Translations under genes and position numbers: made by a program
The notes under the pieces: model-generated
Databases searched by the model: none
What the model was told of the DNA's origin: nothing
Seen by the model: only the letters and a program-made list of their open reading frames with translations
Assembly: GCA_041736895.1 (NCBI GenBank)
Contig: JBGSSS010000210.1
Span: forward strand, 1-64,000
From: JANRLT01 sp041736895
Lineage (GTDB): Bacteria; Planctomycetota; Planctomycetia; Pirellulales; JALHPA01
Direction: 5' to 3'
Length of the DNA stretch: 64,000 bases
Shown here: piece after piece, positions 61,201-64,000 of the stretch
Position numbering within the stretch: position 1 is the stretch's first letter
Layout: every line of letters begins with the position of its first letter

Positions 61201-61340
61201 GCAACGAAGTTTTATCCGATTCCAAAACGCTGATCGATGCCGATAATGCTTATGTCCAAAGCGGCGGCAGCTTCGACGCGGTCATCGTTTCGCTGCTAAC
61301 ATCAGATTCGTTCATTTACCGCAAACCTGCGACCAACTAA
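58275..61340 (+). CDS. DUF1592/DUF1588/DUF1585 family secreted cytochrome-like protein
   Basis: About 1021 residues. Start is likely TTG 58275 with GGAGG five bases upstream (another TTG lies at 58233). Signal helix RFALALFTLLLAVLLRAGVG. Then a cytochrome-type heme motif YCVECHG, DUF1587-type (KLFSGQYKDLPGATPDRRWL), DUF1595/DUF1592 (LVDQLFVKILERSPTPEELT; LTDSSPDKELQEAVKNGKLN), DUF1588 with a second heme site YCAKCHDRMNPLGVAFEMYD then DFGRFR, and DUF1585 at the C-terminus (SIIRHAFRFFLGRNEVLSDS). It is followed by a DUF1552 gene, the usual pair in planctomycetes. Biochemical role unknown. Confidence 0.92.
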   Translation: MILLARCRFALALFTLLLAVLLRAGVGAEPERKPLAAAPADMAGLQTLFTRYCVECHGAKTAEAELRFEAVAGLGLETRLDFLNRAQEQIVIGEMPPAEAQQPTEAERRRLSDLIGTELRRHNASKLEDKLRKPEYGNVVDHEKLFSGQYKDLPGATPDRRWLISEYIFDAKFNTLLGYVGQRDIDGKRYQIIGDNNRNGARVNLTNPFLLPTLSGVRYYDTASLDGGHLLTMLTNAKEVSAYLLMRARNKGFIPAVDTIMKLEWEHEKILAAREGYLKLNIEPLLSELYPEQHERLLPKFTASKYTPPPVALGADGKPLKKPVFDTAKPSNDELNEIWSGIRRHSPDGAADPALIEKCERDWFYFGVNERTIQARFSFMHAYLEDLLKKMPKASAVKLKPQADAELAIIRAALLKHRQAGDTFAAIIAKCMAEWSDEFRREREKISVTDETLSALVDQLFVKILERSPTPEELTEYLALTKSYLPQLGNAKTIERLLQTLILRTDFVYRQEFGVGEADEHGRKLLSPRDASYALAYALTDSSPDKELQEAVKNGKLNTREDYRREVERMLNNRSQYYLIEEAVDRSGHDSLTNLPIRKLRFFREFFGYPGMLAIFKDNKRFGGNYTDAAGRLVSEADMLVELILKEDRNVFERLLSTEEFYVYHSGNNAAMAAATDRIRKIYDHFKDLDWQNFDAEQLIAHVPFLKENPMPGLNLDVIGKPGGRSDQVKIFKGMMTNYTQRLGTKQTVTAPFSSVFGVPSAANTRTGKRLGGAEVAKAFNLDMLSWDYPTTQPAKMEHRRGLLTHPAWLIAFAGNTATDPVRRGKWVREKLLAGTIPDVPVTVDAVIPEDHHKTLRQRLELKTSDSYCAKCHDRMNPLGVAFEMYDDFGRFRTEESLEHPDNLVKKMPDKGAPHDDLRDIYKTLPVNAAGKLTGTGDPKLDGELRDALDLAQRLAKSAKVRQSIIRHAFRFFLGRNEVLSDSKTLIDADNAYVQSGGSFDAVIVSLLTSDSFIYRKPATN

Positions 61341-61359
61341 CGATAGAAAGCTCGCCAAC

Positions 61360-62751
61360 ATGAAAACCCGTCGCGATTTTCTCAAAACGACTGCCCTGGG
61401 CGCTGGCGCGTTGGCGCTGACTCCGAGCTTTGCTGCATTTGGTGCGGCACCCGCCGTAGGCATCCCCAAGCGGTTTGTGTTTATTCGCAAATCGAACGGC
61501 GAGCGGCCGAACGAAGTCGCGCTGCCGACGCTGGCTGCCAAAGAAAAAGCGCTCGAGGAAAAGAAGGAAGCCTTTGAGGTCGACCTGCACAACCACGAGC
61601 TGCCCGTCTATCTCCGCGCGTTGGAAAAGCACAAAGCCAATCTGGGCATCCTGCAGGGCTTGTCGTGCATGATGAGCGAGAACGGCCACTTCTCGTACTC
61701 GTCGATCATGGGCGCGTTCAAATCGAACCGCAATTCGCTGAGCGGCATCAAGCGCGCCACGATCGATTTCGAATTGGCCAAGCTTTTTCCCTCGCCCTTT
61801 GGCCATGTCGAACTCTCGCTCACCGGCGACTACAACACCTATCGCACCGGTATTGTTTCCGGGTATTCGGCGTCGGGCCCTCATCAGCGCAACTATTGCT
61901 ACGCCGATCCGCAGACCGCGTTCAATGAGCTGTTCCAGGCGGTGACCAATCCGGGCGCGGTGAACTCGGACAATGCGATGCTGAACTTTCTGGAGCGCGA
62001 AGAGTCGTTCAAGGAGCGCATCCTCGTCGGCTACGAGAAGCAAAAACTCAGCAACCACATTAGCTCGATCGAAGCGATCCAAGCCCGCAACCAGAAACTC
62101 GCGCAGATGGCCGGCTCCATCGAGAAGCACATCCCCGCGCTCGCCAAGGTCCACGCCAACGGCGGACCGACCGCTAGTTACCCAGAAAAGCAAGAGGCGA
62201 TGACCGACATCCTCATCGCCGCGCTCGTCACGGGTCTGACGAATGTCGTGACCTACACGATCGACGAGCTCTCGACGCCCGTGCGCGGACTCCCCGGCAA
62301 CGAAACGGATCGCATCTCGATCCACGCCATCGGCCACAACGAAAGCTACAGCGGCGTGCCGGCCGACAAGATCCGCGAGAACATCCGCATCGGCCAAATC
62401 GCCCAGGTCGCCAAAATCGTCGAACGACTCAAGGCCACACCCGAGGGCAGCGGCACCATGTTCGACAGCACGATGATCATGTATTTCCCCGAGGGGGGCG
62501 AAACGCATCACGGCTGGGGCTATGAAGCGCCGTTTGTGATCCTGGCCGGGGACAAGTGCAATCTGAACATCGCCGGCCGTTACCTCCGCCTGCCCTACCA
62601 CGGCACCGCGGGTCATAAAACCATTGGCAATTGGTACACGACGCTGCTGAACGCCCACGGCAACCCGCTCAAACATTACGGCGACCTCGATCTCGAGATG
62701 TCGCGCAAGAAGCTGGATCAACTCGGCGCGATTCAACCGTTGCTGGGGTAA
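61360..62751 (+). CDS. DUF1552 protein, Tat-exported
   Basis: 463 residues. Twin-arginine signal MKTRRDFLKTTALGAGALAL. DUF1552 body: PKRFVFIRKSNGERPNE, LGILQGLSCMMSENGHFSYS, RATIDFELAKLFPSPFGHVE, RNYCYADPQTAFNELFQAVT, NAMLNFLEREESFKERIL, ALVTGLTNVVTYTIDELST, IHAIGHNESYSG, IMYFPEGGETHHGWGYEAPF. Nineteen bases after the DUF1592 gene, so they form an operon. Distantly related to DUF1501. Likely acts outside the cytoplasm with its DUF1592 partner; the reaction is unknown. Confidence 0.92.
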   Translation: MKTRRDFLKTTALGAGALALTPSFAAFGAAPAVGIPKRFVFIRKSNGERPNEVALPTLAAKEKALEEKKEAFEVDLHNHELPVYLRALEKHKANLGILQGLSCMMSENGHFSYSSIMGAFKSNRNSLSGIKRATIDFELAKLFPSPFGHVELSLTGDYNTYRTGIVSGYSASGPHQRNYCYADPQTAFNELFQAVTNPGAVNSDNAMLNFLEREESFKERILVGYEKQKLSNHISSIEAIQARNQKLAQMAGSIEKHIPALAKVHANGGPTASYPEKQEAMTDILIAALVTGLTNVVTYTIDELSTPVRGLPGNETDRISIHAIGHNESYSGVPADKIRENIRIGQIAQVAKIVERLKATPEGSGTMFDSTMIMYFPEGGETHHGWGYEAPFVILAGDKCNLNIAGRYLRLPYHGTAGHKTIGNWYTTLLNAHGNPLKHYGDLDLEMSRKKLDQLGAIQPLLG

Positions 62752-62828
62752 GGGATCACTCAAAAATGAGTTCCGCATTTTTTGTCGCCCGCAGAGTTAC
62801 AACATGATGCAACTGCTATCACGGAATA

Positions 62829-62928
62829 GCTCCGAAGGAGCGGCATTGTGTAGCCAGGGGTGTAAGCCCCTGGTTGACTTCACCAGGGGCTTGCACCCCT
62901 GGCTACATTCCTTCGCTCCTTCGGAGCT
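62829..62928. repeat. 100-bp nested palindrome with GTAG-headed REP pair
   Basis: Outer arms AGCTCCGAAGGAGCG (62829) and CGCTCCTTCGGAGCT (62914-62928) enclose two GTAG/CTAC-ended hairpins: GTAG-CCAGGGG...CCCCTGG (62850-62873) and CCAGGGG...CCCCTGG-CTAC (62883-62906). It lies downstream of the DUF1592/DUF1552 operon. Confidence 0.8.
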
Positions 62929-63238
62929 TTGCCAGCAGATGTAGAATGTTGGTTAGCGAGGGCGACAATAAACTTATGACGCCCTCGCTAACGCTACGGG
63001 CTATAAATTCCTCACTCACGGCAGGTGCCTGGGGTTGAGCAAGCGGTCCTCCGCACCAGGAAGACAGCGAACCCCCAGCGAGTTCAAGCTTGCGCTAAAA
63101 AAACAATAAAGCTGGGGGCCGCGCGATTGCGCTCCGACCCCAGTCACCCGTTGTTTTTAAAGAATTTCAAGCTTTTTTCTCGCTTGGTGTCGAATCATGT
63201 CGCGGCACTGTGTTTGTCTTGGTAAGGAGACATGACAA
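62929..63238. other. intergenic, no gene seen
   Basis: Gap upstream of the sigma factor gene, with AAGGAG at 63224-63229. No convincing small gene. GCTGGGGGCC and GGGTGACT-like stretches show no clear palindrome. Confidence 0.4.
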
Positions 63239-63850
63239 GTGACAAATAACGACAGCCAATTCCCGGAGACCGCGGCCAGCTTGCTGCTGCAATTGCAAGC
63301 GGGCGGCGATCACGAAGCCTGGCTCGAATTTGTCTCGATCTATCGCCCGATCATTTATCGCCTGGCGCGCCAGCGCGGCTTGCAAGATGCGGATGCCCAG
63401 GACTTGGCTCAGCAGGTTCTGCTGTCGATCTCCCGCTCGATCGCGCAGTGGCAGAAAAATGACGAGTCCGTGCGCTTTCGCCACTGGCTGCGCCGCGTTG
63501 CCAAGAATGCCATCTGCAATGCCCTGACTCGCCAGCCCCGAGATCGCGCTGCCGGCGGGACTTCGGTGCTAAACCTGCTCGCAGAACAAGCCGAGCCCGG
63601 CGAAGATGTTACCCGCGAACTGGAACTCGAACATCGCCGCGAGCTCTTCCTGCGCGCGGCGGCTATCGTGAAGATGAGCGTGGCGGCGGAGACCTGGCAG
63701 GTGTTTCAGTTGGCCGTGATCGAAGGTCTCCCCATCGAACAAGTCGCGGCGCGCTTGAACAAATCCGTGGGGGCTGCCTACGCGGCGCGCGGCCGGATCA
63801 TGAATCGTTTACACCAAACTATTGAGCAATTGGAGCTGAATGAATCATGA
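63239..63850 (+). CDS. ECF-type RNA polymerase sigma factor
   Basis: 203 residues. Start is GTG 63239, with AAGGAG 9 bases upstream; the ATG at 63232 hits a stop after five codons. Region 2: AWLEFVSIYRPIIYRLARQR then GLQDADAQDLAQQVLLSISR. Region 4: VFQLAVIEGLPIEQVAARLN then KSVGAAYAARGRIMNRL. An ECF-like family expanded in planctomycetes. The stop overlaps the next gene start by ATGA, indicating translational coupling to a membrane-linked or kinase partner, as in other planctomycete sigma/kinase pairs. Confidence 0.87.
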   Translation: MTNNDSQFPETAASLLLQLQAGGDHEAWLEFVSIYRPIIYRLARQRGLQDADAQDLAQQVLLSISRSIAQWQKNDESVRFRHWLRRVAKNAICNALTRQPRDRAAGGTSVLNLLAEQAEPGEDVTRELELEHRRELFLRAAAIVKMSVAAETWQVFQLAVIEGLPIEQVAARLNKSVGAAYAARGRIMNRLHQTIEQLELNES

Positions 63851-64000
63851 AAGTATCTCCCTGTGAAAAAGACCGCATCAACGAGTTCTTTCAGAGCGAG
63901 AGTAGCTGTGCGGAAGTTGAATTGGCCCAGCACCTTGAAGCCTGTGAATCGTGCCGTCAGTACTTCGACTACCAAGCTGCTCCGCCGTACCGGTGGCGGG
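63847..64000 (+). CDS. zinc-finger (anti-sigma or kinase) protein, cut by window edge
   Basis: Only the first 51 residues are visible, starting MKVSPCEKDRINEFFQSESS then CAEVELAQHLEACESCRQYF. A histidine and two cysteines in HLEACESC fit a zf-HC2/ZAS-type anti-sigma zinc finger. In planctomycetes this N-terminus often heads a serine/threonine protein kinase. The 4-base overlap with the sigma gene suggests it controls that sigma factor. The rest lies outside the window. Confidence 0.7.
   Translation, partial: MKVSPCEKDRINEFFQSESSCAEVELAQHLEACESCRQYFDYQAAPPYRWR

Noticed and set aside
61312..62778. A 488-residue open frame on the minus strand opposite the DUF1552 gene.
   Set aside because: Antisense shadow of a clearly recognisable gene; no family motif, Arg/His/Val-rich composition typical of such shadows.
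62820..62930. A possible CRISPR array because of the repeated CCAGGGG units.
   Set aside because: There are only two units, they are inverted relative to each other, and no spacers of constant length or cas genes are present.

Overview
The window looks like chromosomal DNA of a planctomycete, probably of the Pirellula type. It carries DUF1501, DUF1552, DUF1553/DUF1549, DUF1592 and DUF1559 proteins, PVC-type cytochrome c proteins, PEP-CTERM proteins, small membrane proteins beginning with an NPYxAPQ motif, and a sigma factor overlapping a zinc-finger anti-sigma or kinase gene. No rRNA, tRNA, phage or CRISPR was recognised.

Layout. 1-7 kb: a GNAT acetyltransferase cut by the window edge, a small hypothetical gene, lysA, an NPY-motif membrane protein, a GT4 glycosyltransferase and a large secreted protein. 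7-12 kb: a DUF104-like antitoxin, a secreted protein, a VOC protein, a RelE/ParE-type toxin-antitoxin pair, a DUF1810 protein, a 350-bp A-rich element (copy A) and a run of four NPY-motif membrane proteins. 12-20 kb: psd-pssA-ribE (phosphatidylethanolamine synthesis plus riboflavin synthase), a lipoprotein and a pseudopilin, rsmA, a metallophosphoesterase, a NeuD-type acyltransferase and a zinc-ribbon membrane protein. 20-29 kb: DUF1501 and DUF1553 genes separated by a REP-associated tyrosine transposase (RAYT), then a DadA-like oxidase, an OYE reductase and a cupin. 29-44 kb: a secreted protein, a very large spermidine-synthase-like membrane protein with an unusual repeat insertion, a Fur-family regulator, a YjfB-like protein, RidA, a TPR-like protein, a PQQ-propeller protein, msrA, a hydrolase, an enoyl-CoA hydratase and a histone-like Lys/Ala/Pro protein. 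44-58 kb: a PVC cytochrome protein, three PEP-CTERM proteins (one a sulfatase), a DUF1559 pseudopilin, copy B of the A-rich element and an AraC regulator. 58-64 kb: a DUF1592/DUF1552 pair, then a sigma factor with its partner, cut by the window edge.

The most interesting content lies between genes. (1) Two copies of a ~350-bp A-rich element with conserved terminal hairpins lie 42 kb apart; this is a candidate structured RNA. (2) About 15 hairpins carry a 5'-GTAG head, the signature of RAYT-mobilised REPs, and the one RAYT gene is itself bracketed by two of them in inverted orientation. In five genes the TAG stop codon is part of the GTAG head. (3) Two families of period-7 arrays occur: a C-rich CCAAYCC type placed just upstream of four start codons, and an AT-rich AATKGAY type abutting gene ends. 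(4) Several other palindrome families are present, two of which run into coding sequence. All calls come from reading the sequence; no database search was run.
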